From RACS-047 sp031553855 (GTDB taxonomy: Bacteria; Bacillota; Clostridia; Christensenellales; Pumilibacteraceae), in assembly GCA_031553855.1 (NCBI GenBank), contig JAVBKW010000013.1, forward strand, positions 1 to 64,000: DNA of 64,000 nucleotides, in the 5' to 3' direction. Below are positions 1 through 7,706 of the stretch, piece after piece. Position 1 is the first letter of the stretch, and each line of letters starts with the position of its first letter. The translations under genes and the position numbers were made by a program. Below the pieces are notes generated by a model. That model was given only the letters and a program-made list of their open reading frames with translations. It was not told where the DNA came from and did no database searches.

Positions 1-130
1 GGTCGCTGAAAAAGGCGCTGATAGCGGCGAAAATTGGAACTTTCGACTCTATCGAGTACATTAAGGTACACTCAATCGTCGAAAAACCACACTTTTCGCC
101 ACTCTGAGCACCTTTTTGATCGCCCTTTTA
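1..130. repeat. Imperfect palindromic repeat, cut by the window edge
   Basis: The first ~60 bases match the reverse complement of about 70-130 with interruptions: GGCGAAAA pairs with TTTTCGCC, AAAAAGG with CCTTTTT, and TTCGAC with GTCGAA. The centre is GAGTACATTAAGGTACACTC, itself near-palindromic. It could be a MITE-like or REP-like repeat. The centre resembles that of the palindrome at 7454-7624, but the arms differ, so a common family is only a suggestion. Confidence 0.4.
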
Positions 131-236
131 GAACAGTAATGACTTTTTCAGTGCGCTCAAGAAAAGGCGGCTAAACGATAAAAAAATCTTGCCGGAAATT
201 CTAATCGTATTATTAAATGTTTGCTTAAATCAGTCG

Positions 237-274
237 CGGGGACGGAGTTGAAAAACTGCCGTTCCCGTTTTATA
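237..274 (+). terminator. Rho-independent terminator
   Basis: CGGGGACGG pairs with CCGTTCCCG and AGTT with AACT around a GAAA tetraloop, with one bulged G, followed by TTTTATATTT. It ends transcription entering from a plus-strand gene beyond the left edge. Confidence 0.8.
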
Positions 275-338
275 TTTACATAAATGCAAAAAAATGATAA
301 AAAATTGCTGTTTTTGCAAATATTTTCTTAATACACTC

Positions 339-367
339 TTGCATTATATGTAAAAATAATATATAAT
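339..367 (+). promoter_or_regulatory. Sigma-A type promoter for the GGDEF/EAL pair
   Basis: TTGCAT (339-344) and TATAAT (362-367) are separated by 17 bases. The transcript would start near 374, leaving a leader of about 100 nt before the start codon at 474. Both possible starts of the first gene lie downstream. Confidence 0.55.
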
Positions 368-473
368 AATTAGTAATATATATTATATTGGGCAAAATCG
401 TCCTTAAATCTGAAAACAGGGTTTTGCCGATGCAAACTAAATATTGCTTAGTTGGTTTTATTGGGGAGAAAAT

Positions 474-2804
474 ATGAACGCCGACTTGGTTCATTCTTTA
501 ATTTGTATTTTAGCTACAATAGTTATTCTAGTCTGCGTTGTCATCGTTCTGCATCACAACCGTTCTTTTGCTATTAAGGGAGTAGTTTCGTACATTGCAT
601 TGCTGGCAACTTTTGTTGCCGGTAATGTTTTTTTTGTAATACAATGCCTCACAAAAAATGAAGCCTCCGCTTTATTGGCTTTTAAAATGCAGATGATAAT
701 TACGCTGTTCACAATAGCGTTTTATATAATGTTTTTCCGCCAGAGCCTTACTGGAAAGCGTATCAATATCTGGTATCTTGCGGGCGGAGCGGCGGCGTCG
801 GCCGCTTATACTGTCCTTGTTTTAATTAATCCGAAGTCGCTGATGATAAGCTCGTACGGATTTGAAGAGTACGGCGGCGGTGCTATGCAGTTTGAGATAA
901 CCTTCGCGCCTTTATTCGTGGTTTTTCAAGCGGCTATCTACGGTTTTTTTATGTATTGGGTGGTGCGAATAATCATTGCCGGCGTTAAAAGGCAGCTGCT
1001 CAGAAAGCAGACTCTTATAATGGCCTCGTCTGTAGTAGTGCCCGTTATCGCCAACGTTTTATTTTTGGCGCATGTTTTTTTCTATGACTATACTAACATT
1101 ATTTTTGCTTTCTCGGCCATGATGCTAACATACTGCCTTACTCAGTTCGGGATAAAAGATCCGGTCGTATATTTAAAAAACAACCTTATGTCTATGCTCT
1201 CGGACCCGTTTTTTATTCTCACAAGCGACGGGGCTGTCGAGTATGCCAATCCGGCTGCGGAAAGGCTGTCGGGGCGGACGTTGAGTTATTTAAAAGGTAA
1301 AAAGCTTTTCGAGATAAACGCGGGTTTTCCCGTAGAGATAAACGCAAACGTTTCAATTGTCGATTTGGTTTCGGACGACCCCTCATCCTACAAGCTGTCT
1401 GTTATTGCGCTCAATAATCAAAGCGGCCGGTTTTGCGGTATGATGGTTATGCTTCACGACATAACCGAACAAAAAATTGCCAGCGAGCAGCTCAAATACC
1501 TCACCACCTTCGACAAAGTCACAAACCTGATAAACGCCGATACCTTTATCGAAATAGTGGAAAACTATAAAAATAATTCTCCCTCAGGCCTTGACAGAAC
1601 GGCGTTTTTAGCAATTGCCGTCGATAACGTGGAATACCTCAAGGGCATAGCCAATATCGAGCAGAAGAATGAGCTTTTAAGGCAGATCGTAGAATTTATC
1701 TCATCAGTCATAGACGAAAACTACTGCTTTTCGCGTTTTGGGGAGAGCGAGTTCTATATTTTTTCAAACGGCCGTCCGCTGCCGCTCTCCGATATGCGAC
1801 AAAAACTGGAAGGCGTCCGCCAAAAGGTTTTCACAATTTCCGGCATAAGCTTCAATATCGATTTTTGCATAGGCGCGTATGTAGCCGATTCGAGCGACAT
1901 ATCCGCAAAGGAAGCGGTAGACAGAGCCGCCTACGTACTGCGCAGCGCGATGTCCGGCTCTAAAAACTTTCAGATTTATGATTTTAATATGTCGCAGCAG
2001 CACGAGCTCAAGCGCAATCTTATAGGCTCTTTAAACACTATCAACTACGCTCAGGATTTCTATATGGAATTCCAGCCCATAGTTGATATCCGTTCAAATA
2101 AGGTAGTGGCGGCGGAAGCTCTGCTGAGGTGGCGCCACCCGATATACGGAAACCTTTCACCCGCGGTGTTTATTCCGATTTTCGAGAGCGTGAACGAAAT
2201 GGACAAGCTCGGCTACGTCATAATAGAAAAGGTCTGCGACGCGCTTAAAGCGTGGTCGGGCATACTGGATGACGATTTCAAAATGAGCCTGAACGTATCT
2301 AAAAAACAGCTCGACAATCCCGCGCTTATCGAGGATATCAAAAAAATAATCGCAGCAAAGCGCATTTCGCCGCAGCTTTTAGACTTTGAAATAACCGAAA
2401 CGGCGGCAAGCCGGACGCCGGAGTTTGTAAAAAATTTCTGCAGCCGCATCAAAGCGCTGGGTTCAAGCGTTTCTATGGACGACTTCGGCTCGGGCGACAC
2501 CTCAATCGCCTACATAACCGAATTCGGAGTCAATAAGCTCAAGCTTGATATCAGTATTTCAGACAACGCCCATATCGACAAAAAGAGAGGCATTGTTGTA
2601 AAATCGCTGCTGCAAATGTGCGACAGCCTTAAAATCCCGGTCGTCGTTGAGCACGTTGAGAGCATAGACGCTCTTGAAAGCCTCAAAAAGCAAGGTTTTT
2701 CCCTGATACAGGGTTATATTTTCAGCCGCCCGCTGCCGTCCTACGCATTCATCTCTTTCTATAAGGACTTCAACGGCAAAAAAGAAAATAGTATAAAAAA
2801 ATAA
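474..2804 (+). CDS. Membrane PAS-GGDEF-EAL protein, probable c-di-GMP phosphodiesterase
   Basis: Likely degrades cyclic di-GMP at the membrane. Residues 1-225 form about seven hydrophobic segments like a histidine-kinase 7TM sensor, followed by a PAS-like region (about 240-345), a degenerate GGDEF domain (signature reads FGESEF near 422) and a C-terminal EAL domain. The EAL residues look intact: EALLRW (E548), the Asn of LNVSKKQ, ITE, the paired aspartates of MDDFGSG, the Lys of LKLD, the Glu of VEHVE and the Gln of IQGYIFSRP. The GGDEF half is therefore probably regulatory and the EAL half catalytic. I chose ATG 474 because GGGGAG lies just upstream; a TTG at 444 would add ten residues. A diverged copy follows after 9 bp, so the two are probably co-transcribed and arose by duplication. 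Confidence 0.85.
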   Translation: MNADLVHSLICILATIVILVCVVIVLHHNRSFAIKGVVSYIALLATFVAGNVFFVIQCLTKNEASALLAFKMQMIITLFTIAFYIMFFRQSLTGKRINIWYLAGGAAASAAYTVLVLINPKSLMISSYGFEEYGGGAMQFEITFAPLFVVFQAAIYGFFMYWVVRIIIAGVKRQLLRKQTLIMASSVVVPVIANVLFLAHVFFYDYTNIIFAFSAMMLTYCLTQFGIKDPVVYLKNNLMSMLSDPFFILTSDGAVEYANPAAERLSGRTLSYLKGKKLFEINAGFPVEINANVSIVDLVSDDPSSYKLSVIALNNQSGRFCGMMVMLHDITEQKIASEQLKYLTTFDKVTNLINADTFIEIVENYKNNSPSGLDRTAFLAIAVDNVEYLKGIANIEQKNELLRQIVEFISSVIDENYCFSRFGESEFYIFSNGRPLPLSDMRQKLEGVRQKVFTISGISFNIDFCIGAYVADSSDISAKEAVDRAAYVLRSAMSGSKNFQIYDFNMSQQHELKRNLIGSLNTINYAQDFYMEFQPIVDIRSNKVVAAEALLRWRHPIYGNLSPAVFIPIFESVNEMDKLGYVIIEKVCDALKAWSGILDDDFKMSLNVSKKQLDNPALIEDIKKIIAAKRISPQLLDFEITETAASRTPEFVKNFCSRIKALGSSVSMDDFGSGDTSIAYITEFGVNKLKLDISISDNAHIDKKRGIVVKSLLQMCDSLKIPVVVEHVESIDALESLKKQGFSLIQGYIFSRPLPSYAFISFYKDFNGKKENSIKK

Positions 2805-2813
2805 GGAAGGCTT

Positions 2814-5120
2814 ATGAAAAGTTATCATATTCTGGGGGCATGCGCTATTACAGCCCTGCTGCTGCTGATCCTGACCGCGGTGGTAATCATTCAGTCGAGA
2901 AAACGCCGGACTGTGGGAAGCCGGTACGTTATCGCGCTGTTTTTGTCGCTGTTTTTATGGACCGGGTTTTATATGGCCGAGCTGTTAAGCAAGGGCCAGA
3001 ATCTAAAGCTTGCTTTTATGAAATCCGAATATTTCGGGATGATGCTGGTGCCGGTATTTTACTATTTTATGTGCCGGAAGGTTTTTTCAAGGCCCAGCGT
3101 CAGATGGTATGAATATGCTGCCGCAGGAGTTTTTATCGCCTTAACGCTTGTTTCCGTCTGGGTCAATCCGGGCGGCGCGTTTTACGTTTCGGCAAGCCTT
3201 GTCGAGAATGCCGCCGGACATTTGATGATCTCACCCGTATACGGCCCGCTTTTCTATATATTCGTTGTCCTCTACCTTATATTGCTTGTAGGTGTTTCGG
3301 TTTATATCGTCGGCCACGCTTTCAAGCTGGGGCGGATGAGGCTCCAATCGATATTGATAGTTATTTCGCTTGCGGTGCCCATCCTCACCTCTATCCTCTA
3401 TATTGCAAGGGTAACCGTGTTCGACCTTACCTGCGCCTCGTTTTCCGTTACGGTCATATTAATGTTTATATGTTTCCACAATTACGGAATTTTCGAGCTT
3501 AATATGTACATAAAGCACAGGCTTTTCGACCTTATGGACGAGCCGTTGTTTATAGTGGACGAACAGGGCAGGGTCGCGCTTGTCAATCCTGCGGGTGAAA
3601 AACTACTGCAAAAAAAGCTAAGCGAGTGCATAGGGCGTATCTTTTTGGAGTTGTTCCCCGGCCCTTACAGCGGCGATCCGTCGCTTCCGGCTTATCAGAA
3701 AACGGTATTTTTTAACGGCCGCGAGCCTATGGAATTAAGGTTTCGGACGGTCAAAATAATTTCCCGCAGCTCTTTGAGCGAGGAAAAGCTGATAATAGTA
3801 AATAACGTCACGCAGATACACGAGGTTGAAAAGCAGCTTGAATACCTGCTTGAATACGACGCTGTGACGGGGCTTTTGAACGGCAATAAGTTTACGGAGG
3901 CTTTAGATAATTACGCGGAGAAAAACCTTTCGCTCTCCGGCACCGTCCTGTGCAGCGGCACTATATCGAATATAGACAGCCTCTCCGGCGCGCTTTCAAA
4001 AGACCAGAAAAACAAACTCTACCGCTCTGCGGCAGAGTTTATCCAAAGCCTTGCCAAGCACCCTTGCATCACCGCACGGCTTTCGGAAAACGAGTTCTGC
4101 GTCTTTTCAAACGGCTTATCGATAAATATCGGCGAGCTTATAGAAAAGCTCAATAATAACTGCAAGGTCGAAATTGAATTGGACGGAGAGTCCTACCTTA
4201 TAGAATTCAGGCTAGGGGTGTACGTTGTTGAGGAGGGTACGGACACAAAAAAAGCGCTTGCCAACGCCGCCTACGCGCTGCGCTCATGTATGTTCAATTT
4301 TAAAGACAGCATAAAGGTTTACGATAAAGCCCTCAAGCTGCAGCATACTCTGCAAAAAAGCCTTGCGGGCAAGGAACACGTTCCGGATTTTAAAAAAGAC
4401 TTTGCGCTCGAGCTTCAGCCCGTCATCGATAGAAAAACCGGCAAGGTAGTCGGCGCGGAGGCGTTTTCGCGCTGGGATCACCCGTCTCTGGGGAAGATTT
4501 TTCCTAACGTATACGTTCCGGTATTAGAGGACGTCAAGCTTATTAACGAGTTCGGCACAATAATTATGGGCAAGGCAGTTAGCGCGCTCAAAACGCTGAA
4601 AGGCAAAATGGGCCCCGACTTTTTTATCAGCATCAATCTTTCAAAGCGTCAGATATTCGACGTTAAATTTGCGCAGAAAATCAAAGATATGCTTGTTGCC
4701 GAGGATATCGACCCTAAAACGTTCATTTTAGAAATAAAGGAACAGCATATTTTTGCCGACCTATCGAACGTTTTAATGTTTTCCGATAAGGTGCGTCAGG
4801 CGGGCTTAGGTATGGCGGTGGATAATTTCGGCTGGGGAAATTCATGCTTTTCGCATATACTTGATTTAAACTGCTCTATGGCAAAGCTCAATACCACCTT
4901 TTCACTCGCCATCCAAGATTCAAAGGATAAAGCTATCGTCGTAAAAAAGATGGTTGAAATGTGCGAAACGCTTAATGTGAGGCTTATCGCAGTCCATATC
5001 GAAACGCAAAAAGACCTTATGACGTTCGAAGAATTCGGCATCAGATATTTTCAAGGAAACATATTCAGTCCGGCAATGTCGCTTGATTCACTTCTCAAAT
5101 TTATCGACTCAAGAAATTAA
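2814..5120 (+). CDS. Membrane GGDEF-EAL paralogue with degenerate catalytic sites
   Basis: Same layout and nearly the same length as the preceding gene: hydrophobic 7TM-like N-terminus, PAS-like segment, GGDEF-like domain and EAL domain. Both catalytic signatures are altered. The GGDEF position reads LSENEF, and in the EAL domain the paired aspartates are Asp-Asn (VDNFGWG, residues 670-671) while EAL becomes EAF. The Asn of NLSKRQ, a Glu (EIKE), and the Gln of YFQGNIFSP remain. The second metal-binding Asp is thus lost, so the protein may sense or bind c-di-GMP, or modulate its neighbour, instead of hydrolysing it; that is inference. The start is supported by AAGGAAGG just before ATG 2814. 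The 9-bp gap suggests one operon with the upstream gene. Confidence 0.85.
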   Translation: MKSYHILGACAITALLLLILTAVVIIQSRKRRTVGSRYVIALFLSLFLWTGFYMAELLSKGQNLKLAFMKSEYFGMMLVPVFYYFMCRKVFSRPSVRWYEYAAAGVFIALTLVSVWVNPGGAFYVSASLVENAAGHLMISPVYGPLFYIFVVLYLILLVGVSVYIVGHAFKLGRMRLQSILIVISLAVPILTSILYIARVTVFDLTCASFSVTVILMFICFHNYGIFELNMYIKHRLFDLMDEPLFIVDEQGRVALVNPAGEKLLQKKLSECIGRIFLELFPGPYSGDPSLPAYQKTVFFNGREPMELRFRTVKIISRSSLSEEKLIIVNNVTQIHEVEKQLEYLLEYDAVTGLLNGNKFTEALDNYAEKNLSLSGTVLCSGTISNIDSLSGALSKDQKNKLYRSAAEFIQSLAKHPCITARLSENEFCVFSNGLSINIGELIEKLNNNCKVEIELDGESYLIEFRLGVYVVEEGTDTKKALANAAYALRSCMFNFKDSIKVYDKALKLQHTLQKSLAGKEHVPDFKKDFALELQPVIDRKTGKVVGAEAFSRWDHPSLGKIFPNVYVPVLEDVKLINEFGTIIMGKAVSALKTLKGKMGPDFFISINLSKRQIFDVKFAQKIKDMLVAEDIDPKTFILEIKEQHIFADLSNVLMFSDKVRQAGLGMAVDNFGWGNSCFSHILDLNCSMAKLNTTFSLAIQDSKDKAIVVKKMVEMCETLNVRLIAVHIETQKDLMTFEEFGIRYFQGNIFSPAMSLDSLLKFIDSRN

Positions 5121-5196
5121 AACGCAGCGGAGTAAAAAATGCTTATCAAGCATCTTGTCAAAGGATAATTATACAATTTTAAGGAGCTTATAATTT

Positions 5197-6870
5197 GTGC
5201 TTATAAACAGAACGGAAAACAGCGGCAATACAAAAACGGTCGCAAGAGATAAGAGGGTCAGAGATTATCTTCTTCCTGTAAGGATAGTTAAAGCGCAGGG
5301 CGTTGAAAATGCGGACGCGCTCTTGAACGAAAAATTTTTGCAGATCGCGCTCAATGAAGAAAGCAAAAACCTTACAGTTTTTAAGGAAGGCGCGTTTATA
5401 ATACTGGATTTCGGGCGCGAGATATGCGGCGGGGCAAGGATTTTGACGCACGCCGCCGCAAACGGGTTTACTCTTAGGCTTCGTTTCGGCGAATCGGTTA
5501 CGGAAACGTGCGCCGACCTTATCGGAACTAAAAACGGCGCGACCGCCGTTAACGACCACGCGCTGCGCGACTTTTCCGTTTCGCCTGTATTTCTTTCCGA
5601 CCTGCAGTTCGGCCAGACCGGTTTCCGTTTTTTAAGGATCGACGTTTTAAAAGGCGAGGGGAACATCAAGAATATTTTAGCGGTTTACGATCATCTGGAT
5701 TTGCCGCAGTTGGGTACGTTTGAATGCAGCGACGCGCTTATCAACCGGATTTTCGACGTTGCCGCCCATACAGTAAGCCTTTGCATGCAGACTAATTTAT
5801 GGGACGGCATCAAGCGCGACCGCCTTATATGGGTTGGAGATATGCATCCGGAAATGATGGCTATAAACTGCCTGTACGGCCGTCAGCCTATGATAGAGGA
5901 CGCTATAGATTTTTCCGCCGGCTCCTGCCCGCTGCCTGAGTTTATGAACGGCATACCCGCATATTCGTTTTGGTGGATAATCTGCCTGCACGACTATTTT
6001 TTCTATACGGGCGACGCTTTGTACGTTAAAAAACACGCCGCATATATTACGGAGTTTGTAAAATATATCGACTCCGTCGTCTCCTCAAAGGGCGCGCTTA
6101 CCTTCCCAGAATCGCCGATGAGCTACTTTTTAGATTGGCCAAGCGCAGATAGCCCGGAGCGGCGCGCGGGAGTTTACGCGCTTTGCGGGATAGCTATGCA
6201 AAAAGCGCAGACGCTTTTCGAAATTTTAGGGCAGGATAAGGCGCTGCCTGAAAGCATAGTAAAACGCATAGACCCGACACTTTGCGGCGGAAATTTAAAG
6301 CAGGTCAACGCAATCAAATTCCTTGCTGGGCATTTAAGCGCGGGGCAAGTTTCAAAGCTGCTGAATGCGGGCGGCGCGAAAGGCTTTTCCACCTTTATGA
6401 GCTACTATATAATGTCGGCGATGAAGCTTTCCGGCTGCGGCAAAAACGCGCTAGAGAGCATGAAGGAATACTACGGCGCAATGCTTAACCGCGGCGCGAC
6501 CTCTTTTTGGGAGGATTTTTCCCTCGACTGGCTTGAAAACTCAAGCCGCATCGACGATTTTCCCCTGCAGGGGCAAAAGGATATTCACGGAGATTACGGA
6601 GCCTATTGCTATGTAGGGTTCCGTCACAGCCTCTGCCACGGCTGGTCGGCCGGCCCCGTACCGTTCCTTTTCCACCATGTTTTAGGCGTCTCCGAGCTTG
6701 AGCCCGGCGGAAAAACTATCAGGGTCTCGCCCGATCTTTGCGGGCTCAAATACGCAAAAGGCACATATCCTACGTCGTTTGGGATTGTGGAAATAGAGCA
6801 TACATTAATGCCGGACGGAAAAATTAAAACCTCTGTAAAATGCCCCGAGGGAGTAAGAGTCGCCAAGTAA
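5197..6870 (+). CDS. Short GH78-like (alpha-L-rhamnosidase superfamily) protein
   Basis: A 557-residue protein with a GH78-type (alpha/alpha)6-barrel core and no signal peptide, so cytoplasmic. The GH78 signature region is present at about 202-215 as DGIKRDRLIWVGD. In the full-length GH78 at 40338 the same place reads DCPQRDERMGWTGD, so the Glu taken as general acid is replaced and one residue is missing. Sugar specificity, or even catalysis, may differ from classical rhamnosidases. A close paralogue lies at 56797-58413, with the same signature and the same FRHSLCHGWS block near the C-terminus. Translation starts at GTG, with AAGGAG 10 nt upstream. The gene stands apart from the main glycan cluster, 76 bp after the GGDEF/EAL pair, and converges with a minus-strand lipoprotein gene 3 bp away. 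Confidence 0.75.
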   Translation: MLINRTENSGNTKTVARDKRVRDYLLPVRIVKAQGVENADALLNEKFLQIALNEESKNLTVFKEGAFIILDFGREICGGARILTHAAANGFTLRLRFGESVTETCADLIGTKNGATAVNDHALRDFSVSPVFLSDLQFGQTGFRFLRIDVLKGEGNIKNILAVYDHLDLPQLGTFECSDALINRIFDVAAHTVSLCMQTNLWDGIKRDRLIWVGDMHPEMMAINCLYGRQPMIEDAIDFSAGSCPLPEFMNGIPAYSFWWIICLHDYFFYTGDALYVKKHAAYITEFVKYIDSVVSSKGALTFPESPMSYFLDWPSADSPERRAGVYALCGIAMQKAQTLFEILGQDKALPESIVKRIDPTLCGGNLKQVNAIKFLAGHLSAGQVSKLLNAGGAKGFSTFMSYYIMSAMKLSGCGKNALESMKEYYGAMLNRGATSFWEDFSLDWLENSSRIDDFPLQGQKDIHGDYGAYCYVGFRHSLCHGWSAGPVPFLFHHVLGVSELEPGGKTIRVSPDLCGLKYAKGTYPTSFGIVEIEHTLMPDGKIKTSVKCPEGVRVAK

Positions 6871-6873
6871 AAG

Positions 6874-7257
6874 TCAAACCGCCGTTTCAAAAAGGGCGGT
6901 GAAGATTTTTAAGGCGGCGGCCGACTCGGTTTCAGATATGGCGTTTGTCGCAAGGCAAACGTAGATTTTGTCTTCCTTTGCAAATTTTGCATTCAAGGGG
7001 CTGCCGCTATTTTGATAGATATAGATAAGCGCGTCACAATATGCTTCTTTGCTGAATTCATAAACGCTCACCCGCGTTCCGCCTTTTGTTACGCCGAACG
7101 AATTTTTGACGTTATCCGCCTCCGCCGCATCCGCCGCCTTATAGCCTGCGCTTGTGTAGGCGGCCTGGATATCCTTGATCGAAACGCTGGAGCCGCAAGC
7201 CGTAAAAGCGAATATGCAGAGCGCGGCTAAAATGGCAGCCAAAAACTTCTTTTTCAT
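6874..7257 (-). CDS. Small hypothetical lipoprotein
   Basis: A 127-residue protein starting with MKKKFLAAIL, a hydrophobic signal and a lipobox ending FTAC-G, so it should be lipid-anchored outside the membrane. The mature part of about 105 residues has no motif I recognise. The start is fixed by GGAGGA just upstream on the minus strand; a longer reading frame extending to 7350 would put that site inside the gene and bury the signal peptide. It converges tail-to-tail with the GH78-like gene, only 3 bp apart. Confidence 0.75.
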   Translation of the reverse strand: MKKKFLAAILAALCIFAFTACGSSVSIKDIQAAYTSAGYKAADAAEADNVKNSFGVTKGGTRVSVYEFSKEAYCDALIYIYQNSGSPLNAKFAKEDKIYVCLATNAISETESAAALKIFTALFETAV

Positions 7258-7396
7258 ATTTCCTCCTTCAAATACCGATATAAAAAATATTTTGTTTCCT
7301 AAAGCAGGACTGTGATTGGAGTTGCTTAAAATTAATTGGATTCCACGCACAGTCTTGTTAATAAACTATTACCGGCTTTAATGAATTATGAGGTTG

Positions 7397-7422
7397 AAAA
7401 AGCCGCAAAAGCGGCTTTTTTT
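7397..7422. terminator. Bidirectional terminator hairpin
   Basis: AAAAAGCCGC and GCGGCTTTTTTT flank an AAAA loop, giving a GC stem with T-runs in both directions. It most likely ends the minus-strand histidine kinase transcript. Confidence 0.65.
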
Positions 7423-7453
7423 GGTTGAAGATAAGGTTTTTTGTCAAAAGGGA

Positions 7454-7624
7454 GGGTGTCTCAATAAGTGGTCATATACGGGCTTGAGAGTGTCAAAATG
7501 GCTTTAGCCTGAGTATTTGAAATACACTCTGGTAACAGCTTTGCTGTTGGCGTTCGCGCTACGCGCTCGGCTGAGCGCCATTTTGCCACCTTTTACCCAT
7601 CTGTTACCCCTTCTTGAAACACCC
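7454..7624. repeat. MITE-like palindromic repeat
   Basis: The ends read GGGTGTCTCAA and TTGAAACACCC. The inverted arms match imperfectly over about 58 bp, for example TCAAAATGGC against GCCATTTTGCC. The centre holds smaller palindromes, GAGTATTTGAAATACACTC and GCGCTACGCGC. It encodes no protein. The structure suggests a non-autonomous transposable repeat, or a foldback RNA if transcribed. No target-site duplication was obvious. Confidence 0.55.
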
Positions 7625-7706
7625 CTATGGATTTTTCTTAAGCCGTGAAACAGATCCTTTTTTTCAGCAGACTTCCGCCAACGCGGCAAAATGTCCGCTC
7701 CTCATT

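Larger units (their letters stand above)
1..473. other. Left-edge non-coding region
   Basis: No credible gene is seen here. The stretch holds an imperfect palindrome at its left end, a strong rho-independent terminator for a gene outside the window, and a sigma-A type promoter for the first coding gene. The short minus-strand reading frame in this region has no ribosome binding site or recognisable domain and is rejected. Confidence 0.6.
7258..7706. other. Intergenic region with terminator and MITE-like repeat
   Basis: Contains no supported gene. It holds the leader of the small lipoprotein gene, a bidirectional terminator hairpin and a palindromic repeat. A 61-codon minus-strand reading frame (7504-7689) lies mostly within the repeat and is rejected. 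Confidence 0.6.

Noticed and set aside
474..5120. Active diguanylate cyclases
   Set aside because: The GGDEF signatures read FGESEF and LSENEF, lacking the residues needed for synthesis.
7504..7689. Short basic minus-strand frame
   Set aside because: It lies mostly in the palindromic repeat and shows no ribosome binding site or known domain.
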